Shown: positions 17,151 through 25,427 of the stretch, in pieces | Position numbering within the stretch: position 1 is the stretch's first letter | Layout of the letters: every line of letters starts with the position of its first letter | Source of the DNA: Venenivibrio stagnispumantis | GTDB lineage: Bacteria > Aquificota > Aquificia > Aquificales > Hydrogenothermaceae | Assembly: GCF_900182795.1 (NCBI RefSeq) | Contig: NZ_FXTX01000017.1 | Location: 1-35,699, forward strand | DNA: 35,699 bases | Reading direction: 5' to 3' | The notes under the pieces: model-generated | Database searches by the model: none | The model's input: the letters and a program-made list of their open reading frames with translations, nothing else | Told to the model about the DNA's origin: nothing | Position numbers and translations under genes: made by a program

Positions 17151-17927
17151 ATGGATATTTTGGAAAAGATTATAAACACAAAAAAAGAAGAGCTAAAAGA
17201 ATTTACAGATGATTATATAAGTATAATTGAAAGAATGGCTGAAGAAAGGGAAAAGATATATTCTTTTTCAGAAGCTTTTTCACAGAAAGGAATAAATATA
17301 ATAGCCGAAATAAAGAAAGCCTCTCCTTCTAAGGGAGTTATAAGAGAGGATTTTAATCCGGTAGAGATAGCAAAGATATATCAAGAAAATGGAGCAAAAG
17401 CCATATCCGTTTTAACAGATATAAAATATTTTCAAGGAAGCTTAGAATATCTAAAAGAAGTTCGGGAAGTTGTTAATCTACCATTATTGAGAAAGGATTT
17501 TATAATTGATGAAAGACAGATATTAGAAGCAAGGGCTTGGGGAGCAGATGCATTTTTATTAATTGCAAGGGTTCTTACAAAAAATCAGATAAAAAGATTT
17601 ATAGAGTTTGGAGAAGAGCTTGGACTTGAGGCTTTGGTTGAGATACATTCCTTAGATGAAGGAAAAAAAGCTATAAATGCCGGTGCAAAAATCGTAGGAA
17701 TAAATAATAGAGATTTATCAACATTTAATGTAGATATAAATTTATCAAAACAGCTTGCTCCGAAATTAAAAGAGATGGGAGCATCTATTGTTATAAGTGA
17801 AAGTGGGATAAATACAAAAGAACAGATTTTAGAACTACTTAATTATCAGATTGATGGATTTTTAATAGGCGAATCCTTAATGAAAGAAAAAGATATAGGT
17901 AAAAAATTAAGGGAGCTTATAGGCTAA
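17151..17927 (+). CDS. trpC: Indole-3-glycerol phosphate synthase
   Basis: Tryptophan pathway TIM barrel closing the indole ring from CdRP. Motifs: IAEIKKASPSKG near residue 50 (catalytic lysine), AISVLTDIKYFQGSLEYL, LLRKDFIIDERQILEARAWGADAFLLI, GINNRDLSTFNVD and SESGI. It has 258 residues. It is monofunctional, not fused to TrpF. GAGGTGAG precedes the ATG. No other trp gene is nearby. Its stop overlaps the end of the convergent nuoF by four bases. Confidence 0.96.
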   Translation: MDILEKIINTKKEELKEFTDDYISIIERMAEEREKIYSFSEAFSQKGINIIAEIKKASPSKGVIREDFNPVEIAKIYQENGAKAISVLTDIKYFQGSLEYLKEVREVVNLPLLRKDFIIDERQILEARAWGADAFLLIARVLTKNQIKRFIEFGEELGLEALVEIHSLDEGKKAINAGAKIVGINNRDLSTFNVDINLSKQLAPKLKEMGASIVISESGINTKEQILELLNYQIDGFLIGESLMKEKDIGKKLRELIG

Positions 17928-19207
17928 AAGCATATGCCGGCAGGGCATTCACCATTTATATGGGCTATAAATTCATCTTTAAATTTTCGCAGAGCATCCA
18001 TTATTGCATTTGATGCAGAATAACCAAGTCCACAGATAGAACCTACCGGTATATTTTTACCCAGATATTCCAAAAGCTCTATATCTTTTTCAGTTGCTGT
18101 GCCATTTTGAAATTTTCTTAAAATATTTAGCTGTTCATAAGTTCCTACTCTACAAGGAGTGCATTTTCCACAACTTTCATGCTCAAAAAATTCTGCTATA
18201 ACTATAAGAGCATCTATAATACAATCATCTTCATCTAAAACTATGGTCGTTCCGGTTCCACCAAATCCCTTAGGAGAATAATCAAGAGGTATATCTATCT
18301 CATCAGCAGAATAAACAGCTAAGGAACCGGCAAATATGGCTTTTAATTTTTTGTCATTTTTCATTCCACCTGCCATATCTATTAATTCTCTAAGGGTTAA
18401 ATCCATTGTGGCTTCATAAACACCGGGATTTTTAACTTTACCGCTTACAGGAAAAAGTTTAGGTCCATAATATCCCATAGGACCAATATTCATAAAATCC
18501 ATTTCATAAGTAACGATTATTGGAATATTTGCCAATGTTTCCACATTATTTACAACGGTAGGCTTTCCGAACAATCCTTCATTTGCAGGATAAGGTGGTC
18601 TAAGTCTTGGATGTCCTCTTTTTCCTTCTAAGCTTTCTATAAGGGCAGTTTCTTCACCACATATATATGCTCCTGCACCTCTATAAACCAATATATCAAA
18701 AGAAAAATCTGTTCCGAGTATATTTTTACCGAGAAATCCTTTTTTTCTTGCATCTTCTATTGCATCTTCTAAAATCATTGCTCCGGCAGGATATTCTCCC
18801 CTTATATAAATAAATCCAAGCTCTGCTCCGAGGGTATATCCGGCTATTATCATACCTTCAATAAGCAGATGAGGGTCTCTTTCTATTATAATTCTATCTT
18901 TAAATGTTCCCGGTTCACTTTCATCTGCATTGCATATTAAATATCTTGGTGGCGGATTGGATAATGCAAATCTCCATTTTCTTGCTGTCGGGAAACCGGC
19001 TCCACCTCTACCTCTTAAAGTGCTCTCTTCTACCAATATAAGTATATCTTCCGGATTAAATCTTGTTAAAGCCTTTTTTAATGCAGAATATCCACCGGTT
19101 GTAATATACTCTTCTATATTTGTAGTCCTGTTTTCTTTTGCCCTTCTGAGCAAAAGATTTATACTGCTATTTGCATTTAAATCAGGTATATTTGGATAGT
19201 ATCTCAT
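17924..19207 (-). CDS. nuoF: NADH-quinone oxidoreductase subunit F (NADH/FMN subunit)
   Basis: Flavoprotein of complex I that oxidises NADH through FMN and passes electrons to a [4Fe-4S] centre. GRGGAGFPTARKW at about residues 66-78 and CNADESEPGTFKDR at 92-105 bind nucleotide and flavin. The cluster ligands are ESCGKCTPCR plus the Cys in VGSICGLG. An extra Cys-containing tail ends in ECPAGICF. It has 427 residues. ATG 19207 follows AGAGG by about nine bases and lies inside nuoE (26-base overlap). Only nuoE accompanies it; in Aquifex the E-F pair is likewise separate from the other nuo genes. It could also serve a hydrogenase or formate dehydrogenase. Confidence 0.94.
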   Translation of the reverse strand: MRYYPNIPDLNANSSINLLLRRAKENRTTNIEEYITTGGYSALKKALTRFNPEDILILVEESTLRGRGGAGFPTARKWRFALSNPPPRYLICNADESEPGTFKDRIIIERDPHLLIEGMIIAGYTLGAELGFIYIRGEYPAGAMILEDAIEDARKKGFLGKNILGTDFSFDILVYRGAGAYICGEETALIESLEGKRGHPRLRPPYPANEGLFGKPTVVNNVETLANIPIIVTYEMDFMNIGPMGYYGPKLFPVSGKVKNPGVYEATMDLTLRELIDMAGGMKNDKKLKAIFAGSLAVYSADEIDIPLDYSPKGFGGTGTTIVLDEDDCIIDALIVIAEFFEHESCGKCTPCRVGTYEQLNILRKFQNGTATEKDIELLEYLGKNIPVGSICGLGYSASNAIMDALRKFKDEFIAHINGECPAGICF

Positions 19208-19664
19208 CTAACTTTTCCTCTGTAATTTTTGAACCATCATATAAATCATTATCAATCATAAAAGCCGGAGCTATACTACACGCTCCAATACATTCAACAA
19301 GCTCAATATAAAATCTTCCGTTTGGGTCATGCTCTCCTGCTTTTACTCCTGTTTTTTCCTCTATTAATTTTAAAAGATTTTTATATTTCATAATATGGCA
19401 GGGTAAATTTTTACATATTCTAATATGATGTCTTGCATTTCTTTTTAATCTAAACATATCATAAAATGAAACAATACCTTCTATGGTAGCTACCGGTTCC
19501 TTTAAATAATCGGCAAGCTCCTGAATATGCTCAAGCTGTATATCTCTATATTTATCATATATAAGATGCAAAGCCTGAATAATAACCTGTTCTTTCCTTG
19601 GAAATTTTTCTAAATATCTATTTATTCTCTGTATAATTTCCTCGGTAAGATAAATATATTCCAA
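19182..19664 (-). CDS. nuoE: NADH-quinone oxidoreductase subunit E (24-kDa [2Fe-2S] subunit)
   Basis: Thioredoxin-like [2Fe-2S] subunit of the NADH module. Cluster ligands are Cys84 and Cys89 (CKNLPC) and Cys125 and Cys129 (CIGAC). The N-terminal helical part (IQALHLIYDKYRDIQLEHIQ, VATIEGIVSFYDMF) is typical. It has 160 residues. The start is TTG at 19664, five bases after TGAGGTG; no in-frame ATG fits. It is the first gene of a two-gene leftward unit divergent from leuA. A TATAAT on the minus strand near 19693-19698 may be its -10, with no good -35. Confidence 0.94.
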   Translation of the reverse strand: MEYIYLTEEIIQRINRYLEKFPRKEQVIIQALHLIYDKYRDIQLEHIQELADYLKEPVATIEGIVSFYDMFRLKRNARHHIRICKNLPCHIMKYKNLLKLIEEKTGVKAGEHDPNGRFYIELVECIGACSIAPAFMIDNDLYDGSKITEEKLDEILSKYT

Positions 19665-19774
19665 TTTTTCACCTCATCTTGATTACACAAACCATATTAT
19701 AACATTGTTTGATTAAAATCTAATTGCATTTTGTTAAATATTATCTATAATAATAATTATTACTAATAATTAAT

Positions 19775-19804
19775 TTGAACTAAATAAAAGCTTTATGTTA
19801 AGAT
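19775..19804 (+). promoter_or_regulatory. Weak promoter candidate for leuA
   Basis: TTGAAC at 19775-19780, an 18-base spacer and TAAGAT at 19799-19804; each box matches four of six positions. It lies in the 168-base nuoE-leuA gap, which is otherwise AT-rich with short imperfect inverted repeats (TAATAATAATTATTA near 19748) and no T-box or leader peptide that I can see. Confidence 0.25.
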
Positions 19805-19832
19805 ATTTATTAGATTTTTGGAGGTTTTTGAT

Positions 19833-21389
19833 ATGGAAAGAGAGAAATTGATAATATTTGATACAACACTTAGAGATGGAGAACAGGCTCCCGGATTTTC
19901 TATGACGGTTGAAGAAAAAGTAAAGATGGCTCAACAACTTGAAAGATTAAATGTTGATGTCATAGAAGCCGGTTTTGCTGCTGCATCTGAAGGAGATTTT
20001 GAAGCCGTTAGAAAAGTGGCAGAAAATATAAAAACAAGTATAGTCTGCTCCCTTGCAAGAGCTTTAAATTCTGATATAGAAAAAGCAGGAGAAGCTCTTG
20101 CACCGGCAGAAAGAAGAAGAATACACACATTTATAGCAACATCTCCTATACATATGCAGTATAAATTAAAAATGAAGCCGGAAGAAGTATTAGAAAGGGC
20201 AGTTCAGGCTGTAAAATATGCCCTCAATTTTACCGATGATGTAGAGTTTTCAGCAGAAGATGCATTTAGGTCGGAAAGGGAGTTTTTGTATAGAGTTTTT
20301 GAAGCAGTAATAAATGCCGGAGCAAAAACAATAAATGTTCCTGATACAGTAGGATATGCTACACCGGAAGAATTTGGAAAATTAATAGCAGATATTAAAA
20401 ATAATGTTCCAAATATTGATAAAGCAGTTATAAGTGTCCATTGTCATAATGATTTGGGACTTGCAGTAGCAAACTCTTTATCGGCTGTAAAAAATGGAGC
20501 AAGACAGGTTCATTGCACAATAAATGGTATAGGAGAAAGGGCAGGAAATGCCGCCCTTGAAGAAGTGGTAATGGCAATAAAAGTAAGACATGATTATTTC
20601 AAAGAAGTTTATACAGAAATAAACACAAAAGAGATATACAAAACAAGCAGATTACTTTGTAGAATAACAGGAAGTTTTGTCCAGCCAAATAAAGCTATTG
20701 TAGGAGATAATGCCTTTGCCCATGAAGCAGGTATACACCAACATGGTATATTAGCCCATAGGGAAACTTATGAGATAATGAGAGCAGAAGATGTTGGAGT
20801 TCCGGCATCAAAAATAATACTTGGAAAACATTCCGGAAGACATGCATTTAAAACAAGATTAACAGAGCTTGGATACAATTTACCGGAAGAGAAGATAGAT
20901 ATTTTGTTTGCTAAATTTAAAAAACTTGCAGATAAGAAAAAAGAAGTGTTTGATGAAGATATAGAAGCATTAATATTTGAAGAGATAGCATCGGAAATAC
21001 CTTCCAAGATAAAATTAAATTATTTCCATGTTTTAAGCGGTGATAATGTTATACCAACAGCAACAGTTAAGATACAAAAAGATGAAGAAGAAATTATATC
21101 AACATCCTGTGGAGATGGCCCAATAGATAGTGCAATAAATGCATTGGAAAAAGCATTGAATATAAAAGGTAAATTGATAGATTACTCTATTCGTTCTTTA
21201 AGCTCAGGAAAAGATGCAATGGGGGAAGTTAGAGTTATGGTAAGATTTGAAGATACGGATATGATAACTTCCGGTAAAGGAACATCCACAGATATAATAG
21301 AAGCAAGCATAAAAGCATATTTAGATGCATATAACAGATATATAGCAAGAAAAACATTGATGGAAAAAAGAGTTATAGAGGGTATTTGA
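19833..21389 (+). CDS. leuA: 2-isopropylmalate synthase
   Basis: First step of leucine synthesis: condenses acetyl-CoA with 2-ketoisovalerate. The DRE-TIM barrel begins IIFDTTLRDGEQAPGFSM; the metal motif is SVHCHNDLGLAVANSL and the family motif GIGERAGNAALEEVVMAI. A LeuA dimer/allosteric domain (GDGPIDSAINALEKAL, SSGKDAMGEVRVMV) completes 518 residues, so leucine feedback is expected. I start at ATG 19833, eight bases after GGAGG at 19820-19824; an in-frame TTG at 19818 overlaps that site. A citramalate synthase is possible but the full-length LeuA layout is favoured. The stop overlaps the next start (TGATG). Confidence 0.95.
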   Translation: MEREKLIIFDTTLRDGEQAPGFSMTVEEKVKMAQQLERLNVDVIEAGFAAASEGDFEAVRKVAENIKTSIVCSLARALNSDIEKAGEALAPAERRRIHTFIATSPIHMQYKLKMKPEEVLERAVQAVKYALNFTDDVEFSAEDAFRSEREFLYRVFEAVINAGAKTINVPDTVGYATPEEFGKLIADIKNNVPNIDKAVISVHCHNDLGLAVANSLSAVKNGARQVHCTINGIGERAGNAALEEVVMAIKVRHDYFKEVYTEINTKEIYKTSRLLCRITGSFVQPNKAIVGDNAFAHEAGIHQHGILAHRETYEIMRAEDVGVPASKIILGKHSGRHAFKTRLTELGYNLPEEKIDILFAKFKKLADKKKEVFDEDIEALIFEEIASEIPSKIKLNYFHVLSGDNVIPTATVKIQKDEEEIISTSCGDGPIDSAINALEKALNIKGKLIDYSIRSLSSGKDAMGEVRVMVRFEDTDMITSGKGTSTDIIEASIKAYLDAYNRYIARKTLMEKRVIEGI

Positions 21390-22702
21390 TGAAAAAAATA
21401 ATTTTTATATTGCTGGTAATAGCCATTACCGGTTTTTTTCTTTATAAAGGCACAATAAACCTTGGAAAACCGGAGATAAAATTAGAAAAAGAACCAAAAG
21501 CAGTAGGAACAGATTATAGATTATCTTTTTATGTAGAAGATGAAAGACCGGGTTTAAATAATGTATCCGTAAAAATATTACAAAATGGAAAAGAGATAAC
21601 ATTATTAGAAGAAAATTTTAAAGAGCCGGTAAAATCTAAAAAATATATATTACCTATTAATGCCCAAAAACTTGGCTTAGCACAAAATAAAGCAGAAATT
21701 ATAATAACTGCAAAAGATGACTCTCTACTGCACAACAAAAAAGAATACAGAAAAGAAGTAATTATAGATACAGAACCACCGGTTTTATCCATTTTATATT
21801 CTTCTGAAAGTATAATAAACGGTGGGACAGGATTTGTTTTTTATAAAGTTAGCAATGATACAATAAAAACCGGTTTAACTTTGGAAAATTACAATTTTAG
21901 ATGTTTTTCCGGATTATTTAAAGATAAAAATATATATACCTGTGCATTTCCTTATCCATACTACTTTAATGATAAAAAACCAATTTATGTATATGCAGAA
22001 GATGAAGCCGGAAATAAAGCAACTCAATCTGTAAATTATACATTTAAATTTGTAAAATATGCCAATTCTGTAATAAAGATAGATGATAACTTTATAAATA
22101 ACAAAATAAAACAGCTATCTGACAAAAATATACAAAATCCGATAGAACTTTTTAAATATGTAAATTTAGAAATCAGAAGAAAAAATGAAGAAAAAATCCA
22201 TAAAATAACTTCTGAATGTAAAAATATATACCCTATGTTTGAAGGAGCTTTTGAACAGCTTAAAAATTCTGCAAAACTTGGTGGATTTGCTGATTATAGA
22301 AACTATAAATATAACGGACAGATAATAGAAGGAGCAGATGCTTATCATAAAGGTTTTGATTTTGCTTCTGTAAAAAATGCCCCTGTTTATGCTTCAAATA
22401 AAGGAGTTGTTGTATTTACAGGAAATCTTGGAATATATGGAAATAGCGTAATAATAGACCACGGATTATGTATATATTCTCTTTATTCACATTTAAGCGA
22501 GATTTCTGTAAAAAATGGAGATAAAGTAGATAAAAACAGCTTAATCGGAAAAACCGGAACAACAGGATTAGCTGTAGGAGACCATTTACATTTTGGTATT
22601 TTAGTGCAGGGATTAGAAGTTAATCCGATAGAATGGTTTGATTACCATTGGATAAAAACCAGATTTTTAGAACCAATTGAAAAAATCAATAAAGGAGGTT
22701 AA
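21389..22702 (+). CDS. Membrane-anchored M23 (LytM/NlpD-type) peptidase
   Basis: A 437-residue envelope protein. An N-terminal anchor or signal ([20 protein letters not shown]) is followed by beta-rich extracytoplasmic domains (about 35-220) that resemble bacterial Ig-like folds, then the LytM peptidase: [26 protein letters not shown] and GDHLHFGI. The zinc ligands (H..D and HxH) all appear present, so it is probably an active endopeptidase on peptidoglycan cross-bridges rather than a degenerate activator. Start ATG 21389 in the leuA stop. It sits between leuA and a transaldolase with no functional link evident. Confidence 0.9.
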   Translation: MKKIIFILLVIAITGFFLYKGTINLGKPEIKLEKEPKAVGTDYRLSFYVEDERPGLNNVSVKILQNGKEITLLEENFKEPVKSKKYILPINAQKLGLAQNKAEIIITAKDDSLLHNKKEYRKEVIIDTEPPVLSILYSSESIINGGTGFVFYKVSNDTIKTGLTLENYNFRCFSGLFKDKNIYTCAFPYPYYFNDKKPIYVYAEDEAGNKATQSVNYTFKFVKYANSVIKIDDNFINNKIKQLSDKNIQNPIELFKYVNLEIRRKNEEKIHKITSECKNIYPMFEGAFEQLKNSAKLGGFADYRNYKYNGQIIEGADAYHKGFDFASVKNAPVYASNKGVVVFTGNLGIYGNSVIIDHGLCIYSLYSHLSEISVKNGDKVDKNSLIGKTGTTGLAVGDHLHFGILVQGLEVNPIEWFDYHWIKTRFLEPIEKINKGG

Positions 22703-22707
22703 ACGGC

Positions 22708-23364
22708 ATGAAATTTTTCATTGATACTGCTGATATTAATGAGATTAAAGAAGCAAACAAATTTGGTATATTAGATGGTGTTACCACAAATCCAACATTA
22801 ATAGCAAAAACAAAAAGACCTTTTATTGATGTTGTTAAGGAGATATTGGAAGAGATACCGGATAAACCGGTTAGCTTAGAAGTGGCAAGCACAGATGCAG
22901 AAGGAATGATAAAAGAAGGTGAAAAGCTTGCATCTTTTGGAAAAAATGTTGTAATCAAAATACCTATGACAATGGAAGGTTTAAAAGCAGTTAGATATTT
23001 TGAAAATAAAGGAATTAAAACAAATGTTACCCTTATATTTTCACCGGCTCAGGCATTACTTGCTATGAAAGTAGGAGCAAGTTATATATCTCCATTTGTC
23101 GGAAGACTTGATGATATAGCCCATACCGGTATGGATTTAATAAGACAGATAAGAACAATTATAGATAATTATGGATTTGATACTGAGATAATAGTTGCAA
23201 GCGTTAGAAATCCAATACATGTTATAGAATCAGCCCTTGCAGGTGCAGATATTGCAACAATCCCTTATAATGTGATAGCACAGCTTTCAAAACATCCTCT
23301 CACAGATATAGGGCTTGAAAGATTTTTAAAAGATTGGGAATCTGTCCCTGATAAACCTTTTTAA
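22708..23364 (+). CDS. Transaldolase, short MipB/TalC type
   Basis: A 218-residue class I aldolase of the short transaldolase/fructose-6-phosphate aldolase group. The barrel starts [16 protein letters not shown], then [12 protein letters not shown]; the Schiff-base lysine is Lys84 in [17 protein letters not shown] and [24 protein letters not shown] follow. In organisms without a long Tal, such enzymes usually act as transaldolase in the non-oxidative pentose phosphate pathway. A perfect AAGGAGGT precedes the ATG. It connects with fructose bisphosphatase and the hexose genes elsewhere in the window. Confidence 0.93.
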   Translation: MKFFIDTADINEIKEANKFGILDGVTTNPTLIAKTKRPFIDVVKEILEEIPDKPVSLEVASTDAEGMIKEGEKLASFGKNVVIKIPMTMEGLKAVRYFENKGIKTNVTLIFSPAQALLAMKVGASYISPFVGRLDDIAHTGMDLIRQIRTIIDNYGFDTEIIVASVRNPIHVIESALAGADIATIPYNVIAQLSKHPLTDIGLERFLKDWESVPDKPF

Positions 23365-23365
23365 G

Positions 23366-23650
23366 ATGAAATTTAGAAAAAAAGGAATAAAAAGAGAGCA
23401 TTCTATAATTGAAGGTTTTGAAGAACTACTTGAAGAGCTTGTAAAAGAAAAGCTTGTTTCTGCCATTATACCGGCAAGGATAAAAACATCTCCGAAGGCA
23501 GTCTCAGGCAAACCAAGAATAACCTATCAATATGACACGGAGCAAGGAGCCAAGCTATTACTGAAAAAAGGCTCCACCGTTCAGGAAGTTTTTGTAATAA
23601 CAGAAAAAAGAGAAGAATTAAAACAATATTTAGAAGAAAGATACCAATGA
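23366..23650 (+). CDS. DUF2103-like small conserved protein
   Basis: A 94-residue basic protein with KREHSIIEGFEELLEELVKE, then VSAIIPARIKTSPKA and a C-terminal strand-rich part with GAKLLLKKGSTVQEVFVIT. The pattern resembles DUF2103, often labelled a predicted metal-binding protein, but only one His and no Cys are present, so metal binding is not supported here. The family match is from memory of its pattern. It starts one base after the transaldolase stop and overlaps the Sir2 start by four bases, so the three genes are coupled. Function unknown. Confidence 0.65.
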   Translation: MKFRKKGIKREHSIIEGFEELLEELVKEKLVSAIIPARIKTSPKAVSGKPRITYQYDTEQGAKLLLKKGSTVQEVFVITEKREELKQYLEERYQ

Positions 23651-24462
23651 TGGAATTTATAGAAAAAGCAAAAGAAGCAATAAAAAAAGCTGATGTTATA
23701 CTTATAACAGCCGGTGCCGGAATGAGTGTAGATTCTGGACTGCCGGATTTTAGAGGTAAAGAAGGTTTTTGGAGAGCCTATCCTTATGCTAAGAAACTGG
23801 GAGTTTCTTTTGAAGAACTTGCAAATCCAAAATGGTTTATACAAAATCCTGAGATAGCCTGGGCATTTTATGGACATAGATATTTAATGTATAAAAATAC
23901 TCAGCCCCACGAGGGATATAAACTACTACTTAATTTAGCAAAATCTAAAAAAGGTTATTATGTATATACCTCTAATGTTGATGGACATTTTGAAAAAGCC
24001 GGATTTGAAAATATTGTGGAGATACACGGCTCAATAAATCATCTTCAATGTATTTATCCTTGCACAGATGAAATATGGGAAGCAAAAGATTTAGATATAA
24101 AAATAGATATGGAAAATTTTAGAGCTTTAACAATACCAAGATGTAAAAATTGTGGTGCAGTGGCAAGACCAAATATTTTGATGTTTGGAGATTTTAGCTG
24201 GATACCTGACAGAACAGAATATCAGGAATACAGATTTAATCTTTGGCTTGATAAAGTAGAAAATTTTGGTTATAAAATGGTAATAATAGAAATAGGTGCC
24301 GGTAAAGCTATTCCAACAATAAGATGGTTTTCTGAAAATATATCATATAAATATAATGCCACCCTTATAAGAATAAATCCAATAGATTATGAAGTTCCTT
24401 CTAAAAAAGATATATCCATTCCTATGAAAGGATTGGAAGCAATTAGATTAGTTACCGGATAA
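23647..24462 (+). CDS. Sir2-family NAD-dependent protein deacylase, atypical
   Basis: A 271-residue sirtuin-like protein. NAD-binding motifs GAGMSVDSGLPDFRG (23-37) and the catalytic His127 in EIHGSI are present. Deviations: the usual TQNID reads TSNVD (109-112), and the first zinc pair is spaced CIYPC (Cys135, Cys139) instead of CxxC, while the second is CKNC (166, 169). RPNILMFGD (174-182) is normal. The family removes acyl groups from lysines, or in some members transfers ADP-ribose. Two adjacent ATGs (23647, 23650) are possible starts. Last gene of the leuA unit. Substrate unknown. Confidence 0.85.
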   Translation: MMEFIEKAKEAIKKADVILITAGAGMSVDSGLPDFRGKEGFWRAYPYAKKLGVSFEELANPKWFIQNPEIAWAFYGHRYLMYKNTQPHEGYKLLLNLAKSKKGYYVYTSNVDGHFEKAGFENIVEIHGSINHLQCIYPCTDEIWEAKDLDIKIDMENFRALTIPRCKNCGAVARPNILMFGDFSWIPDRTEYQEYRFNLWLDKVENFGYKMVIIEIGAGKAIPTIRWFSENISYKYNATLIRINPIDYEVPSKKDISIPMKGLEAIRLVTG

Positions 24463-24490
24463 TAAAAAAAGGGAGCTTTTCAGCCCCCTT
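24461..24490 (-). terminator. Leftward intrinsic terminator with GAAA tetraloop
   Basis: On the minus strand AAGGGGGCT (24490-24482) pairs with AGCTCCCTT (24477-24469): nine pairs with one G-U, a GAAA loop, then a T-run through 24462. On the plus strand no T-run follows, so it ends transcription coming from the right, not from the Sir2 gene on its left. Confidence 0.72.
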
Positions 24491-24499
24491 CCTTGAAAA

Positions 24500-24565
24500 T
24501 TATTTTAAAGATAATATCCAGTTTGCAAGTTTTTCTGCTTCATCTTTTAAAAAATTAATTCCCAT
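24500..24565 (-). pseudogene. Short leftward reading frame, probable gene remnant
   Basis: From an ATG at 24565 the minus strand encodes 21 residues ending LKDEAEKLANWILSLK, then TAA ten bases before the terminator stem. The frame stays open upstream to 24613, reading LYKHQRIMGIN across the ATG, which looks like coding sequence rather than spacer. No ribosome binding site precedes the ATG. It may be the tail of a lost gene with its original terminator, or an unrecognised small gene or RNA. Function unknown. Confidence 0.35.
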
Positions 24566-24598
24566 TATTCTTTGATGTTTGTATAAACTAATTTTAAT

Positions 24599-24657
24599 AT
24601 TACAAACTTGTAATCAAAATTTAAGCTTTTTGTAATTTTCAGGCATTATTATATAAA
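24599..24657 (+). promoter_or_regulatory. Promoter with repeated TTGTAAT sites
   Basis: ATTACAA-AC-TTGTAAT (24599-24614) is a perfect 7-2-7 inverted repeat. A third half-site TTGTAAT lies at 24630-24636, 22 bases (two helical turns) beyond the second. TTGTAA at 24630-24635, 16 bases and TATAAA at 24652-24657 form a plausible promoter for the secreted-protein genes, so a repressor on the sites would cover it. Confidence 0.38.
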
Positions 24658-24687
24658 TAACTAAAATTAATTTAGGAGGTATCAAAG

Positions 24688-25014
24688 ATGAAAAAGTTAG
24701 TGTTAGCGACATTGTCAGTAGCAGTATTGTCCGGTTTATCTATGGCAGACCCACAAAATCCGATGGCACAAGGGAATAATCCGATGGCACAACAAAATCA
24801 ACAATTAAAACAAGAAAAACTTCAAGAAGTAAAACAAAAGATATTATCTCGTATTCAAGAAAGAGAGCAACTTTTACAACAAAGAATGCAATTTTTAGAG
24901 CAGAAAAAAACTTGCATACAAAATGCTCAGTCTTTCCAAGATATAAAAAATTGCGATATGCAATTTAAAGAAGAAGTTAAATCTCTAAAAACACAACAAA
25001 AAACCCAAAAATAA
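24688..25014 (+). CDS. Small secreted helical protein
   Basis: A 108-residue precursor. Residues 1-20 (MKKLVLATLSVAVL, then SGLSMA) form a signal peptide with a cleavage site before DPQ, so the mature protein is periplasmic. It has a repeated NPMAQ near the N-terminus, then a long charged Gln/Glu/Lys helix (about 38-75) likely to form a coiled coil, and Cys76 and Cys89, which could make a disulfide. I do not recognise a named family; periplasmic helical chaperones of the Spy/CpxP kind look superficially similar. AGGAGGT lies eight bases upstream. The next gene has the same signal peptide and the same leader, so the two form a pair. Confidence 0.75.
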   Translation: MKKLVLATLSVAVLSGLSMADPQNPMAQGNNPMAQQNQQLKQEKLQEVKQKILSRIQEREQLLQQRMQFLEQKKTCIQNAQSFQDIKNCDMQFKEEVKSLKTQQKTQK

Positions 25015-25036
25015 TTTTATATAGGAGGTATTAGAT

Positions 25037-25279
25037 ATGAAAAAATTAGTATTAGCAACTCTCTCTGTAGCAGTATTAGGACTTGGATTTGCTTCTATTG
25101 CAGAAGAAGCACAACCACAAGCAAATCAAAACCAATCTCAAGCAACGACTTCTGCTCCTGCTAAACAAGAGAAAAAAGCTCCGGCTAAAAAAGTTCACAA
25201 ACACAAAAAACACGAGAAAACCATGAAGAAAGCAGAGAAAAAAGAAGAAAAAGCTCAAAATCAAGAACAAAAGCAATAA
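25037..25279 (+). CDS. Small secreted lysine/histidine-rich protein (Asr-like composition)
   Basis: An 80-residue precursor. The first 14 residues, MKKLVLATLSVAVL, are identical to the preceding gene's signal peptide but use different codons. Cleavage is likely after ASIA. The mature part is disordered and strongly basic: a Gln/Ala-rich stretch, then APAKKVHKHKKHEKTMKK and further Lys/Glu. The composition recalls enterobacterial acid-shock protein Asr, but low-complexity likeness does not prove homology. AGGAGGT precedes the ATG, 22 bases after the previous stop, so both are on one message, ended by the hairpin at 25290. Confidence 0.72.
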   Translation: MKKLVLATLSVAVLGLGFASIAEEAQPQANQNQSQATTSAPAKQEKKAPAKKVHKHKKHEKTMKKAEKKEEKAQNQEQKQ

Positions 25280-25289
25280 CTTCAATAAC

Positions 25290-25320
25290 CGGTAAGGCTT
25301 GCCCTTACCGACTTTTAATC
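25290..25320 (+). terminator. Hairpin terminator of the secreted-protein pair
   Basis: CGGTAAGG (25290-25297), loop CTTGC, CCTTACCG (25303-25310): a perfect eight-base stem, followed by ACTTTTAATC, a weak T-run. It starts 11 bases after the second secreted-protein gene. The remaining bases to 25427 are AT-rich with no feature that I can support. Confidence 0.6.
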
Positions 25321-25427
25321 TTCCATTTTAATCTTTTAATTTATGACTCTTTTTCCATAATCAATTTTTGAATTTAGAATTTATTAATTAATTTAATAGT
25401 AGAATTATTTAATAATTATTAAAGATT

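Noticed and set aside
17924-19664. Full complex I or hydrogenase operon
   Set aside because: Only nuoE and nuoF are present; neighbours are trpC and leuA.
19665-19832. Leader regulation (T-box or attenuator) before leuA
   Set aside because: No leucine-rich leader peptide, T-box motif or terminator/antiterminator pair could be found; the region is simply AT-rich.
24461-24490. Terminator for the Sir2 gene on the plus strand
   Set aside because: The hairpin forms on either strand, but the T-run is present only leftward; the plus strand continues CCTTGAAAAT.
24688-25279. Secreted pair as a toxin-immunity or two-peptide bacteriocin system
   Set aside because: Signals are ordinary Sec type, there is no double-glycine leader, transporter or immunity-like membrane protein nearby.
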